This document shows positions 1 to 7,415 of a DNA stretch of 11,921 nt, one piece after another (the first letter of the stretch is position 1; every line of letters begins with the position of its first letter). The translations under genes were made by a program, and so were the position numbers. The notes under the pieces are model-generated. The model was not told where the DNA came from. It saw nothing but the letters and a program-made list of their open reading frames with translations, and searched no databases. The DNA comes from Chloroflexota bacterium (GTDB lineage: Bacteria > Chloroflexota > UBA5177 > JANWHV01): contig JANWHV010000086.1 of the NCBI GenBank assembly GCA_025450255.1, positions 1 to 11,921 on the forward strand, written 5' to 3'.

Positions 1-3000
1 ACACGCCGCCGAGCGCCGGCTGTTCGCCGATCCGCAGGCGAATCGCCAGGCTTTGCTGGTAGCTCCATTCGGCGCGTTGCAGGTCGCCGTGACCCTGGGC
101 CACGGCGCCCAAATTGTTCCAGATTGCCGCCAGGGCGCGCTGCTCGCCCAGCATTTCCCAGACGGCGCGGCTTTTCTCATACAATTCCAGCGCCGCTCGC
201 AGGTCGCCCCGATCGTACGCGACGATGCCGAGATTATTCCAACAGCTACCGATACCCCACTGGTCTCCGATACGCTCGCGGATACTCAAGCTGCGCCGGA
301 AACATTCCTCGGCCCGCGCGTAGTCGCCCCGATCGTAGGCCACGATCCCCTGACCGTTCCAGGACACGGCGATACCTTGCTGGTCGCCGATTGCCTCGCG
401 GATCGCCAGGCCGCGGTGGAACCAGTGGTCGGCCTGAGCGCGGTCGTTGCCTTCGTACACGATGTCGCCCAGTAATTGATAGGCATTGGCGATGGTAGAG
501 CCTTCCGGCTCGTCGTATAGGGCGGCCACGGCGTGCTCGACGGCCGCCAGCGCTTCGGCATAGCGGCCCTGACGGTATAGAACCTGTCCACGACCGATCG
601 CCAGGCCCGCGCTGATCTCGGGCGGCAAATCGTCCTCGCGACGTGCTGTCGCCTCGTCCAGGGCCGCCAGAGCGGTGGCATATTCGCCCTGTTTCTCCCA
701 GGTTTCGCTCTCCTTTCGCCAGAGCTCGGCCAGCACGGCGGCATCGGTTGCCCACGCCCGTGCCCTTGCGTACTCCGTGCGGGCCTGCTCGTACTCGCCA
801 TCGAGCACGCGCAAGTCGCCGATCTTGCCGTGCAAGCGCGCGCGACCCGCCAGTGCGTCCTGATCCGTGCTCGCCAGTCGCGCCAGATGCTCAGCGGCGC
901 CGGCGTAGAGGGCCAGAGCCTCGGGGATGGCGTACGCGGTCGCCGCCCGGTCTCCGGCCAACTCGGCATAATGCGCGGCCCGCCCGTTACATGCCGCCTG
1001 GCCAAAATGTCGCGCGAGCAGCGCCGCGTGTTCGTTCGTTCGCCCGGCATAGTGACCCTCAAGCGCCTCACCGGCTCGGCGATGCAGGCCGGCCCGGCGT
1101 CGCTCCGGCACGTTCCTGTACAGCGCCTCGGCCAGCAATGGATGGTGGAACGAGTAGCCGCTCGCGGTTTGCTCGAGCAGCCCCACCGTAACCAATTCGT
1201 CGAGCCCATCGAGCAGCGTGTCCTCGGTCGCATCGCTTGCCGCCGCGACGACCGCATAGATCAGCCTGTCTCCGATCACGGCGCAGAGCCGCGCCAAACC
1301 CGCCGCCGCCGGAGTAAGGCGGCGTGCCTGCCGGAGAACGAGCGCCTCGATGCTTTCCGGCAGCGGCAGCGGTCCCGTGCCGCTCAGGCGCCACCTGCCG
1401 GCCAGCACGGTAAGGCGGCGCCGGGCGCGCAAGGCGGCGATCAACTCCAGGGCGAACAGGGGGCTACCGAGCGTCTGCTGATAGATCAGCGCCGGCACCG
1501 CCTCGTCGACGTCGGCCGGCGACAGCGCCGACCGCGTGAGCGCCGCCGTTTCACGCGCGTCGAGGGCGCGCACATCCACATGGATCGTTTCGGGCGCGTC
1601 TTCCAGGACGGCGAGCAGATCGGCCGCCATGCCCGTCTCGCCGCTCCGGTAGCTGCCGACGATCGACACGGGGAGATCACGGCAGTTCCGCTGCAGGTAA
1701 TGAAGTGCCTGTATGGTGGTCGCATCGGTCCAGTGCAGGTCTTCCAGAACCACTACAACAGGCATCGCGCCGCAAAGATCACGCAATAACCCTACCAGAG
1801 CCGCCTGGATGCGATGACGCTCGGCCCTTGGCTCCAGCACCGGCGGCGGCGCCAGGCCCGCGATCGACACGGCAAGAGCCGGCACGAGCCGCGCCAGCAC
1901 CTCGTGGAACGCGACCTGTGCCCGCAGCACCGCCGCCGGCTGCGCGGCAACATACGCCTGAAGCGCCTCCTGCAAGGGACCATAGGGAAGCTGGCCTTCG
2001 TGCTGATACGCCCTCCCGAGAAGCACCAGGTACCCGCGTCCGCGCGCCTCGCGACACAGTTCACCCAGCAAGCGGCTCTTGCCGATGCCCGCGCGCCCGC
2101 GCAGCAAGACGAGCCGGCCGCGACCCGCGGTCGTGAGATCAAGCGCTTGTCGCAGTGTCGCCATCTCGGCGTCGCGACCGAGCAACGGCACAATGACAGG
2201 CGAACCAGCCGCGCGCTCCTCGCCTCCGCTCATCGCCCACGCGACAGAAAGAGGAATGTCGAGCACAGGCTGCACCGGCGTCGTCGCGTGAGGTCCGCCC
2301 GAGATGGGCCGGCGCGGCTCCAGGGTTCCGGTCGCCACGCTCTGATACAAAGCCTCCGTTTCCGGCTCGGGCGCGAGATCCAGATCGCGCCGCAAGGCAT
2401 CCGCCAGTCGTTTGTAGGTACGGAGGGCATCCGTGCGCCGGCCGTTTTCACCCTGGATGCGCATCAGTCGGCGCGCGGCGATCTCATGGCAGGCGTCGAT
2501 CTGCCGCACTGCCTCGAGGTAACGCTGAGCGTCGTCAAAGTGTTCGCGCTCGGCGTGCAACGCGGCGACGTGCAGCAGCAACGCGACGCGGAGGCTGCTC
2601 AATTCCTCGCGGCGCCGGATGGCCCACTCCTGATAGGTGTCTTCCGGCAAATACTCGCCACCATAACGGGCCAGCGCGGCGCGACAGGAATCGATATCGC
2701 GGCCAGCCAGGGCATGCGCCGCGGCGCGCGCGAACGAATCGGCGTCGAGCCAGTCGGGATCAAGCGTCCCTTCGAGCACGGGCCGCAGCCGCAGTAGATC
2801 ACCGTCATACACGATGTAACTGGCGCTCGCGCCCCGCGCATCCAGCAGGTTGCGAAGGCGGTGTACCAGGACGCGCAGATTGTTCGAGCCGGCGTCCGGA
2901 TACGTTTCCGGCCAGAGGTAGTCTATTGCCTGTTCGCGCGGCAGCCGGTGTTCGGGCGCGGCGAGCAGCCACTTGAGGAGCGCGCCAACCATCCCTCGCG

Positions 3001-3304
3001 CGGATCGCGTCACGGGTAGCTCGACGCCGTCCCGCCAAACCGTGAACCCGCCCAGCGTACGGACCTTCAGTCCAGGCAAAGGCATGGGGGCGATGGCATC
3101 CGGCGCTGCCGCGGGCTGATCCGGTCTCGGATCATGCTTGCCCAGGTACTTTGAGCGCGCGCGACCATCCTCGCGCCAGAACGCGTACCAGTACGGCCCG
3201 TGGCCGCGGCCGCCCGGCGCGCAGCGCGGACAGCTTTGTTTGCCGCAACGCCGGAACTGCTGAGCGTAGGTCACGCCAGGTCCGTCTGGCAAGTCAGTCG
3301 TCAC
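1..3304 (-). CDS. SARP/AfsR-like giant transcriptional regulator (Cys-rich module + winged helix + BTAD + ATPase + TPR), 3' end outside window
   Basis: A continuous minus-strand frame of 1101 codons runs off the window start, so the C-terminus is missing. Residues 15-56 form a Cys-rich module with C20, C25, C28 and H35, followed by HGPYWY and a GRARSKYLGK tail, much like the short DUF6788-type putative zinc motif. Residues 79-172 are an OmpR/SARP winged helix (recognition helix about 139-155, SNNLRVLVHRLR). Residues 185-322 are a bacterial transcriptional activator (BTAD) helical domain. From about 370 there is an AAA_16/NB-ARC-type ATPase with Walker A GRAGIGKS (403-410) and Walker B VVVVLED (516-522) followed by LHW. 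From about 750 to the edge come TPR units such as GIVAYDRGDYARAEECF. Such STAND-like proteins are taken to be ATP-dependent, ligand- or partner-sensing transcription factors. I chose the GTG at 3304 because AAAGG sits 5 nt upstream and the Cys-rich module is coding. The ATG at residue 74 would remove that module. The signal is unknown. The nearest plausible target is the divergent operon at 3537. Confidence 0.92.
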   Translation of the reverse strand, partial: MTTDLPDGPGVTYAQQFRRCGKQSCPRCAPGGRGHGPYWYAFWREDGRARSKYLGKHDPRPDQPAAAPDAIAPMPLPGLKVRTLGGFTVWRDGVELPVTRSARGMVGALLKWLLAAPEHRLPREQAIDYLWPETYPDAGSNNLRVLVHRLRNLLDARGASASYIVYDGDLLRLRPVLEGTLDPDWLDADSFARAAAHALAGRDIDSCRAALARYGGEYLPEDTYQEWAIRRREELSSLRVALLLHVAALHAEREHFDDAQRYLEAVRQIDACHEIAARRLMRIQGENGRRTDALRTYKRLADALRRDLDLAPEPETEALYQSVATGTLEPRRPISGGPHATTPVQPVLDIPLSVAWAMSGGEERAAGSPVIVPLLGRDAEMATLRQALDLTTAGRGRLVLLRGRAGIGKSRLLGELCREARGRGYLVLLGRAYQHEGQLPYGPLQEALQAYVAAQPAAVLRAQVAFHEVLARLVPALAVSIAGLAPPPVLEPRAERHRIQAALVGLLRDLCGAMPVVVVLEDLHWTDATTIQALHYLQRNCRDLPVSIVGSYRSGETGMAADLLAVLEDAPETIHVDVRALDARETAALTRSALSPADVDEAVPALIYQQTLGSPLFALELIAALRARRRLTVLAGRWRLSGTGPLPLPESIEALVLRQARRLTPAAAGLARLCAVIGDRLIYAVVAAASDATEDTLLDGLDELVTVGLLEQTASGYSFHHPLLAEALYRNVPERRRAGLHRRAGEALEGHYAGRTNEHAALLARHFGQAACNGRAAHYAELAGDRAATAYAIPEALALYAGAAEHLARLASTDQDALAGRARLHGKIGDLRVLDGEYEQARTEYARARAWATDAAVLAELWRKESETWEKQGEYATALAALDEATARREDDLPPEISAGLAIGRGQVLYRQGRYAEALAAVEHAVAALYDEPEGSTIANAYQLLGDIVYEGNDRAQADHWFHRGLAIREAIGDQQGIAVSWNGQGIVAYDRGDYARAEECFRRSLSIRERIGDQWGIGSCWNNLGIVAYDRGDLRAALELYEKSRAVWEMLGEQRALAAIWNNLGAVAQGHGDLQRAEWSYQQSLAIRLRIGEQPALGGV

Positions 3305-3309
3305 AATCG

Positions 3310-3314
3310 CCTTT
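3310..3314 (-). promoter_or_regulatory. Ribosome binding site that decides the GTG start of the large regulator
   Basis: The minus strand reads AAAGG, a 5-nt spacer, then GTG. An in-frame TGA overlaps this site (3314-3316), so translation cannot start further upstream. No comparable site precedes the internal ATG at 3085, which favours the longer product with its Cys-rich N-terminus. Confidence 0.55.
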
Positions 3315-3359
3315 CACGGCCGGCGCGCCATGCGATCGACGCCCGCTGCCTCCGCGACC

Positions 3360-3387
3360 AGTATACGCCGTTACAGTCCGTACACAA
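3360..3387 (-). promoter_or_regulatory. Sigma70-type promoter candidate for the large regulator
   Basis: On the minus strand, TTGTGT (3382-3387) and TATACT (3360-3365) are separated by 16 nt. The -10 hexamer matches the consensus at five of six positions and the -35 keeps TTG. Transcription would start near 3353, giving a leader of about 50 nt before the GTG at 3304. The assignment rests on motif match and position only. Confidence 0.45.
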
Positions 3388-3457
3388 GGTCATAGTCGCG
3401 CGGCACACAAGCCCCGCCGCGCCGCAAATCCGTTTTCTGAAATGCCGGCGTAATGGG

Positions 3458-3478
3458 CGTGACGTATTGTTGGTCACG
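3458..3478. promoter_or_regulatory. Inverted repeat in the divergent control region, candidate operator
   Basis: CGTGAC (3458-3463) and GTCACG (3473-3478) form a perfect 6-nt dyad around a 9-nt spacer. It is flanked by an outer CCGGC (3445-3449) and GCCGG (3480-3484) pair. It lies between the divergent starts at 3304 and 3537, 59 nt before the secreted-protein gene. The spacing, about one and a half helical turns between half-site centres, would suit a dimeric regulator, but SARP proteins usually bind direct repeats, so the binder is unknown. No convincing -35/-10 pair for the rightward operon was found. A TATAGA at 3513-3518 has no matching -35. Confidence 0.3.
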
Positions 3479-3536
3479 TGCCGGATGGGAAGCCACGGCG
3501 AATTGAACTCAGTATAGAAATCGGAGAGGAACCCCC

Positions 3537-4826
3537 ATGAAAGCATACTCGCCACTCTTGATTCGCGCCGTCGGCGGCCCCCTCTTGCTTGCCGGCACGC
3601 TGCTGGCGCCCGCCATTCCGGCCAATGCCGCCGGCGCCGCGTCAGGGGCCGGTCACCAGCCACCGCTCCGGCCATGGGCGCACGCGGCCGTTGCCGCCGC
3701 GGAGCGTCATGCCGCGAGCAGCCATGTTCGGGAGACGCGGCCAGGGTCTGTCTCGGCCCAGGGCAACTCCGGCAACGCGGATGACTGGGACGGCGAATTC
3801 TTTAGCGGCAGTGGCGGCGGCGCGCGGGGGCCGTTCACCCTGCATGGCGGCCGATACCACGTCTATGTCAGCGCCTTTTATAACGGCTTGCACACCATGA
3901 GCAGTTCCTGCGCCTTCACGGCGCGCCTGGAAGGAGTCGAGCACCCGCTACCGCCCGCCTTCGCCAACCTTGGCACGGCCATACCGCTGAGCGATAGCGG
4001 CTATGTCTATCAACTGCCGCTCACGATCGCGATCGACCCAGGGCACTACAGCGTGATCGTCTCGCCTTTTACCAACTGCGATTGGAGCGTGAGCATCCTG
4101 GGCGGCATTCCCGTCGGCCAACCACTGGCCATCGGGCCGGTCGGCATCACGCGAACGGCGGACGACACCGGCAAGTCCATCACCAGCGTCCATTTGCACG
4201 AAAGCGTCGACCTTAGCGCGCTGTACGACACGCGGGATGCCGCCGCGCGGCCAACCGGCACGGTAACGCTCGCGCGGCAGGGCAGGACCGTGCGCACCTT
4301 GAAACTCACACGTGGCCCAACCGCGGGCGGCGTCGCGCAAATGCACCACCTGATGGCGTTTGGCGACGGCGATCGGAGCCTGATCGGCCCACTTACCGCG
4401 CGCTTCACGCTCCGGCTCGGCGCGGCGACGGCGACGCGATCGGTAGACTTTACCCTCGGCGACGGCAACGAGACAGGCGCGCTGGCGATCACGGACGTCG
4501 GGGTCTTCGCCAAAGTTGGCGACCATTATCCGGCTACCACGACCGTACATCTCACGGACCAGACCGGCTTTACCGTTACCTACAGCCGCGACGGCGGCGG
4601 GGGCGGCACGCCCAGGGGCAGCCTGAGCATCGTGCGCCATGGCACGGTCGCGTATACCTTCCCGCTCACGACGGTGACAACCGGCGGCGGCAAGACCGGC
4701 TTCTACACCATCATCCATTGGGATCCGTCCGACCAGGCGCTTTTGGGCCCGCTCACGGCGCGGGCAACCGTGACCCTGGGCAATTTCAGGGTGAGCCGCT
4801 CGGTGAATTTCACGCTCATCAGATAG
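3537..4826 (+). CDS. Secreted beta-domain protein with two tandem C-terminal repeats, function unknown
   Basis: The 429-residue product starts at an ATG with GGAGAGG 7 nt upstream. Residues 1-31 are a Sec signal peptide (K2 and R10, a Leu/Ala core, probable cleavage after PANA). A low-complexity Ala/Gly/His-rich linker runs to about 75. Residues 76-200 look like a beta-sandwich with C125 and C181, which could form a disulfide outside the cell. Two related domains follow at about 205-308 and 311-429. Each ends in the shared pattern GPLTAR...LG...RSV.FTL and begins with a TxxHLxxxxxxxxxY-like strand, so they look like an internal duplication of an Ig/bacterial-surface-type fold. No catalytic motif or cell-wall anchor is visible. 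I do not recognise a named family. The gene is probably translated with the membrane protein 18 nt downstream and is divergent from the large regulator. Confidence 0.85.
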   Translation: MKAYSPLLIRAVGGPLLLAGTLLAPAIPANAAGAASGAGHQPPLRPWAHAAVAAAERHAASSHVRETRPGSVSAQGNSGNADDWDGEFFSGSGGGARGPFTLHGGRYHVYVSAFYNGLHTMSSSCAFTARLEGVEHPLPPAFANLGTAIPLSDSGYVYQLPLTIAIDPGHYSVIVSPFTNCDWSVSILGGIPVGQPLAIGPVGITRTADDTGKSITSVHLHESVDLSALYDTRDAAARPTGTVTLARQGRTVRTLKLTRGPTAGGVAQMHHLMAFGDGDRSLIGPLTARFTLRLGAATATRSVDFTLGDGNETGALAITDVGVFAKVGDHYPATTTVHLTDQTGFTVTYSRDGGGGGTPRGSLSIVRHGTVAYTFPLTTVTTGGGKTGFYTIIHWDPSDQALLGPLTARATVTLGNFRVSRSVNFTLIR

Positions 4827-4844
4827 TAAAACAGGAGAATAATC

Positions 4845-5414
4845 ATGAAAATCCCTACACCCTTCATTCGTTTGATCGATCTGGCGACGGCCATAGGCGG
4901 CATCATGTGGGCGGTCGCGTCCGCCGTGATCGCATCCCGCCCACCCGGCATCCCCGGCGGCGACTATCGGCAGACCGATGATCTTGCGCCCTACGTGCTT
5001 ACGGCGTTACTGCTTATCACCTTGGGGCTGGCCGGCCTGTACGCGCGGCGCGGCAAGCGAGCCGGCCGCCTGGCGCCGGTGGGTTTCGGCCTGAGCATGA
5101 CCGGTGTCACGCTGCTAATCGCGGGGTCGTTGATCCTGCCGTTCGGCGGCGATACCGCCTTCACGCCGTTCCTGATCGTTCCCGGCGTGCTGTCCTTGAT
5201 TCTTGGCGCGGTGGTATCGGTGGTTGCCGCGGCGCGATCCGGCCTGCTTCCCTACTGGGCGGCCACGGTGCTCATCGGTACATCGCTCCTGCTGCTGCCC
5301 TTCAATTCGGAGGACGACCGCGCCTGGTTCGCCGTGCCGTTCGGCCTGGCCTGGGCAGTCGTGTCGTGCGCGCAGGCACTCAGTCGCCGGACGGACCGCT
5401 ACGCTTTCGCATAG
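4845..5414 (+). CDS. Six-helix integral membrane protein, function unknown
   Basis: The 189-residue product starts at an ATG with AGGAGA about 6 nt upstream, 18 nt after the secreted-protein gene, so the two form an operon. Hydrophobic segments lie at roughly 8-30, 49-68, 78-101, 109-131, 137-153 and 161-180. Short charged loops (YARRGKRAGR near 67-76, NSEDDRA near 154-160) set the topology. There are no conserved transporter, enzyme or channel residues I can name and no signal peptide separate from helix 1. It may be a small membrane partner of the secreted protein, but only the shared operon supports this. Confidence 0.82.
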   Translation: MKIPTPFIRLIDLATAIGGIMWAVASAVIASRPPGIPGGDYRQTDDLAPYVLTALLLITLGLAGLYARRGKRAGRLAPVGFGLSMTGVTLLIAGSLILPFGGDTAFTPFLIVPGVLSLILGAVVSVVAAARSGLLPYWAATVLIGTSLLLLPFNSEDDRAWFAVPFGLAWAVVSCAQALSRRTDRYAFA

Positions 5415-5503
5415 CGTCCGAAGCGCGCCGAGCACCACGATTGCGCACTCGAAGGCCCACGTAAGCAATTCGCGATCGTTACTCGGAAGGCCCTGCCGTG
5501 ACG

Positions 5504-5509
5504 TATATT
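5504..5509 (+). promoter_or_regulatory. Weak -10-like element upstream of the response regulator
   Basis: TATATT stands out as an AT-rich hexamer in GC-rich DNA. No good -35 is present at 16-18 nt; TTACTC lies 19 nt upstream. If used, it would give a leader of about 190 nt containing the palindrome at 5544-5585. An alternative is TATTGT at 5691-5696, just before the ATG at 5704, which would make the transcript leaderless. Confidence 0.2.
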
Positions 5510-5543
5510 ACTCCAGACAGGGCGACGCCAACCATCTTCGAGT

Positions 5544-5585
5544 TGCCGGTTGCGACGCGCCAATTTGGCCGCGCCGCAACCGGCA
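5544..5585. other. 42-nt imperfect palindrome (strong hairpin) between the membrane-protein and response-regulator genes
   Basis: TGCCGGTTGCG (5544-5554) pairs perfectly with CGCAACCGGCA (5575-5585). After one A-C mismatch, 5556-5559 pairs with 5570-5573. A single bulged C follows, then 5560-5562 pairs with 5566-5568 around an ATT loop: 18 base pairs in all. No T-run follows on either strand. It could end the upstream operon without a U-tract, act as a leader structure for the response regulator, or be a dispersed palindromic repeat. The structure is seen directly; the role is inferred. Confidence 0.55.
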
Positions 5586-5703
5586 GGACGATCGTGCCCG
5601 CACTGGTACACGTTTCATTGCGCCTGACTGGGGCCACAAGTACTTCCAGGCCCCCCCATGTGGGTCATTCGCCAGATCCACGCAACATGGTATTGTGGCA
5701 ACT

Positions 5704-6129
5704 ATGGGAAACTTAGAGTTCCAGGTGTCCACCCAGGACACCGCCGCGCCGGTGCTTTCGCCGGCGCGCACGCGCACCATTCTGGTAATCGACGACGACG
5801 TACCGACCATTGAGTTGCTCGCCGCGGCGCTCACACTGGAAGGGTATCGCGTGATCGAGGCTACCAATGGACGCGAGGGCCTCAGGCTGCTCGTCTCGGA
5901 GCGCCCGGACCTCGTGCTCTGTGATGTGTTGATGCCTGAGCTGGATGGCCGAGCGGTGGCCGATGCCATGCACGCGCAGGCCGCGTTCAAGCATACTCCC
6001 CTGGTATTGGTGAGCGCGGGCCAGGAAGCACGGGTCGCCAAGGGCATCCAGTGTACGGCCTTCGTGGAAAAGCCCTTCTCCGTGAGCGCCCTCTGCGATC
6101 TGGTCGCGCAATTGCTCGACACGGCGTAA
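5704..6129 (+). CDS. Stand-alone receiver-domain response regulator (CheY-like)
   Basis: The 141-residue product is a single REC domain after a 22-residue variable N-terminus. The key residues are all present: the acidic cluster D30-D32 (VIDDD), phospho-acceptor D74 within DLVLCDVLMPELDG, the switch S104 in LVLVSAG, and K123-P124 in FVEKPF. There is no output domain, so it should signal by protein contact or phosphotransfer. No histidine kinase is encoded in the window. The frame stays open far upstream, but family similarity starts only around RTILVIDDD. I therefore take the ATG at 5704; the GTG at 5695 is an alternative. No Shine-Dalgarno site is visible, so translation may be leaderless. 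The metallohydrolase begins 11 nt after the stop, which suggests co-transcription. Confidence 0.88.
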   Translation: MGNLEFQVSTQDTAAPVLSPARTRTILVIDDDVPTIELLAAALTLEGYRVIEATNGREGLRLLVSERPDLVLCDVLMPELDGRAVADAMHAQAAFKHTPLVLVSAGQEARVAKGIQCTAFVEKPFSVSALCDLVAQLLDTA

Positions 6130-6140
6130 GCGCGCTCCGG

Positions 6141-7187
6141 ATGGCCGACGTGATGACGGTGCTCGGCCCTGTTCCCGCCTCCGACCTCGGCATTACCCTC
6201 GCCCACGAGCACCTGATGTTGGACCTCGGTTGCTTGTGGCACGATCCGTTGGACGCCGCGCGACGGCCACTGGTCGACATGCCGGTGACCCGCGAGGCCC
6301 GCGCAGCGCTGCTTCGCGATCCGTACCACTGTCGCGACAACCTCCTGCTCGACAGCCGTAAGCAGGCAGTTGAGGAACTGGCGCGTTTCTCGGCCCTCGG
6401 CGGCGGCGCCATCATCGATCTCTCCACCCGCGCCATCGGGCCGTACCCGCGGGATCTCGCGGCAATCTCGCGCCAGAGCGGCCTGCGCATCGTAGCCGGC
6501 TGCGGTTTCTATACGCACCGCGCCCATCCTGCCTGGGTGGCGGGCGCCGCCGTCGAGACGTTGACCGAGTCCATGCTCATGGACCTGACGGAGGGCTTCG
6601 CCGAACCGGGCGCGGGCGGCGAGCCGCCCGTGCGCGCCGGGATCATTGGCGAGATCGGCACAAGCTCGCCGATTCACCCGGACGAGGAGCGGGTGCTTCG
6701 CGCCGCCGCTCGCGCGCAGCGGGCGACCGGCGCGGCGATCAACGTGCACCTTGCTATTTTCGCGCGGGAAGGTCTTCGCGTGCTGGACGTGCTGGAGGAC
6801 GCGGGCGCCGATCTGACGCGCGTGGCGTTGAGCCATCTTGACGAGAGCCCCGATCCCGCCTATCACATGGCCATCGCCAAGCGCGGCGCCTACCTGGAAT
6901 TCGATACCTTTGGCTCTGAATGTTTCTTCGACGAGGACGGGCTGCGCGAGCCGACCGACCAGGAGCGCATCGACGCCCTGCTTCGCTTGCTCGATGCCGG
7001 TTATGTCAAACAATTGCTTTTGTCACAGGACGTGTGCACCAAGATGCAGTGGCGGATCCATGGCGGCGCCGGCTACGATCATCTGCTCCGCGTGGTTATG
7101 CCGCAACTCCAAGCCCGCGGCCTCTCGGATGCTGCCATCACCACCATGCTGGTCGATAATCCCGCGCGGCTTCTTTCCGGCCAATAG
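6141..7187 (+). CDS. Phosphotriesterase-family metal-dependent hydrolase (PTE/php-like, amidohydrolase superfamily)
   Basis: The 348-residue product has the usual length and opens with the family signature TVLGPVPASDLGITLAHEH. The binuclear metal site can be read in order: H22-x-H24 in LAHEH, E171 in GIIGEIG, H203 in INVH, H232 in LSHLDE and D297 in LLSQDV. Glutamate at 171, where Pseudomonas phosphotriesterase has a carboxylated lysine, places it with the php/PTER-like and some lactonase-type members rather than true pesticide phosphotriesterases. Substrates may be lactones, phosphoesters or N-acyl compounds; the sequence does not decide. It has no signal peptide and is expected to be cytoplasmic. 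The ATG at 6141 is the chosen start, with the ATG at 6153 also possible; neither has a clear Shine-Dalgarno site. It follows the response regulator by 11 nt and is probably in the same transcript. Confidence 0.9.
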   Translation: MADVMTVLGPVPASDLGITLAHEHLMLDLGCLWHDPLDAARRPLVDMPVTREARAALLRDPYHCRDNLLLDSRKQAVEELARFSALGGGAIIDLSTRAIGPYPRDLAAISRQSGLRIVAGCGFYTHRAHPAWVAGAAVETLTESMLMDLTEGFAEPGAGGEPPVRAGIIGEIGTSSPIHPDEERVLRAAARAQRATGAAINVHLAIFAREGLRVLDVLEDAGADLTRVALSHLDESPDPAYHMAIAKRGAYLEFDTFGSECFFDEDGLREPTDQERIDALLRLLDAGYVKQLLLSQDVCTKMQWRIHGGAGYDHLLRVVMPQLQARGLSDAAITTMLVDNPARLLSGQ

Positions 7188-7204
7188 GGCGATTGCCGGT
7201 TGCG

Positions 7205-7223
7205 CGGAAATTGCTCATTTCCG
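7205..7223 (+). terminator. Short hairpin after the hydrolase gene, possible terminator
   Basis: CGGAAAT (7205-7211) and ATTTCCG (7217-7223) form a perfect 7-bp stem with a TGCTC loop, starting 17 nt after the stop codon at 7187. No U-tract follows, so it may be a weak or factor-assisted terminator or a 3'-end stabiliser. Confidence 0.3.
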
Positions 7224-7415
7224 ATGGCGATTTCGACGATCGTCGCTCGTCGTTACTATGAGACGGCATGATGGGGCCGGAAGGCATGCGCCGGCACGGC
7301 ACACGCGATGCCCAACAGAGTCGGGAGCAAATATCCCGGTAATGCGCAGCCGCGTATGTGCTATCGTGAACTGGGGGCGCGCTCGCGTCTATGCATAGGA
7401 TAGGGAGATACGCGG

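Noticed and set aside
286..1257. Long minus-strand open frame (323 codons) inside the regulator region
   Set aside because: It is rich in Arg, Trp and Pro without domain logic and lies out of frame with the continuous TPR/ATPase coding frame; a GC-rich shadow.
830..2797. Long plus-strand open frames opposite the regulator (830-1789 and 1814-2797)
   Set aside because: They are antisense to a well-supported gene, rich in Arg/Gln/His, with no recognisable motifs or ribosome sites.
5203..5703. Upstream extension of the response-regulator frame
   Set aside because: The extension overlaps the membrane-protein gene and has no receiver-domain similarity; the domain begins just after the ATG at 5704.
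5508..7013. 501-codon minus-strand open frame opposite the response regulator and hydrolase
   Set aside because: Both plus-strand genes show intact active-site residues. The antisense frame is compositionally odd and lacks domains.
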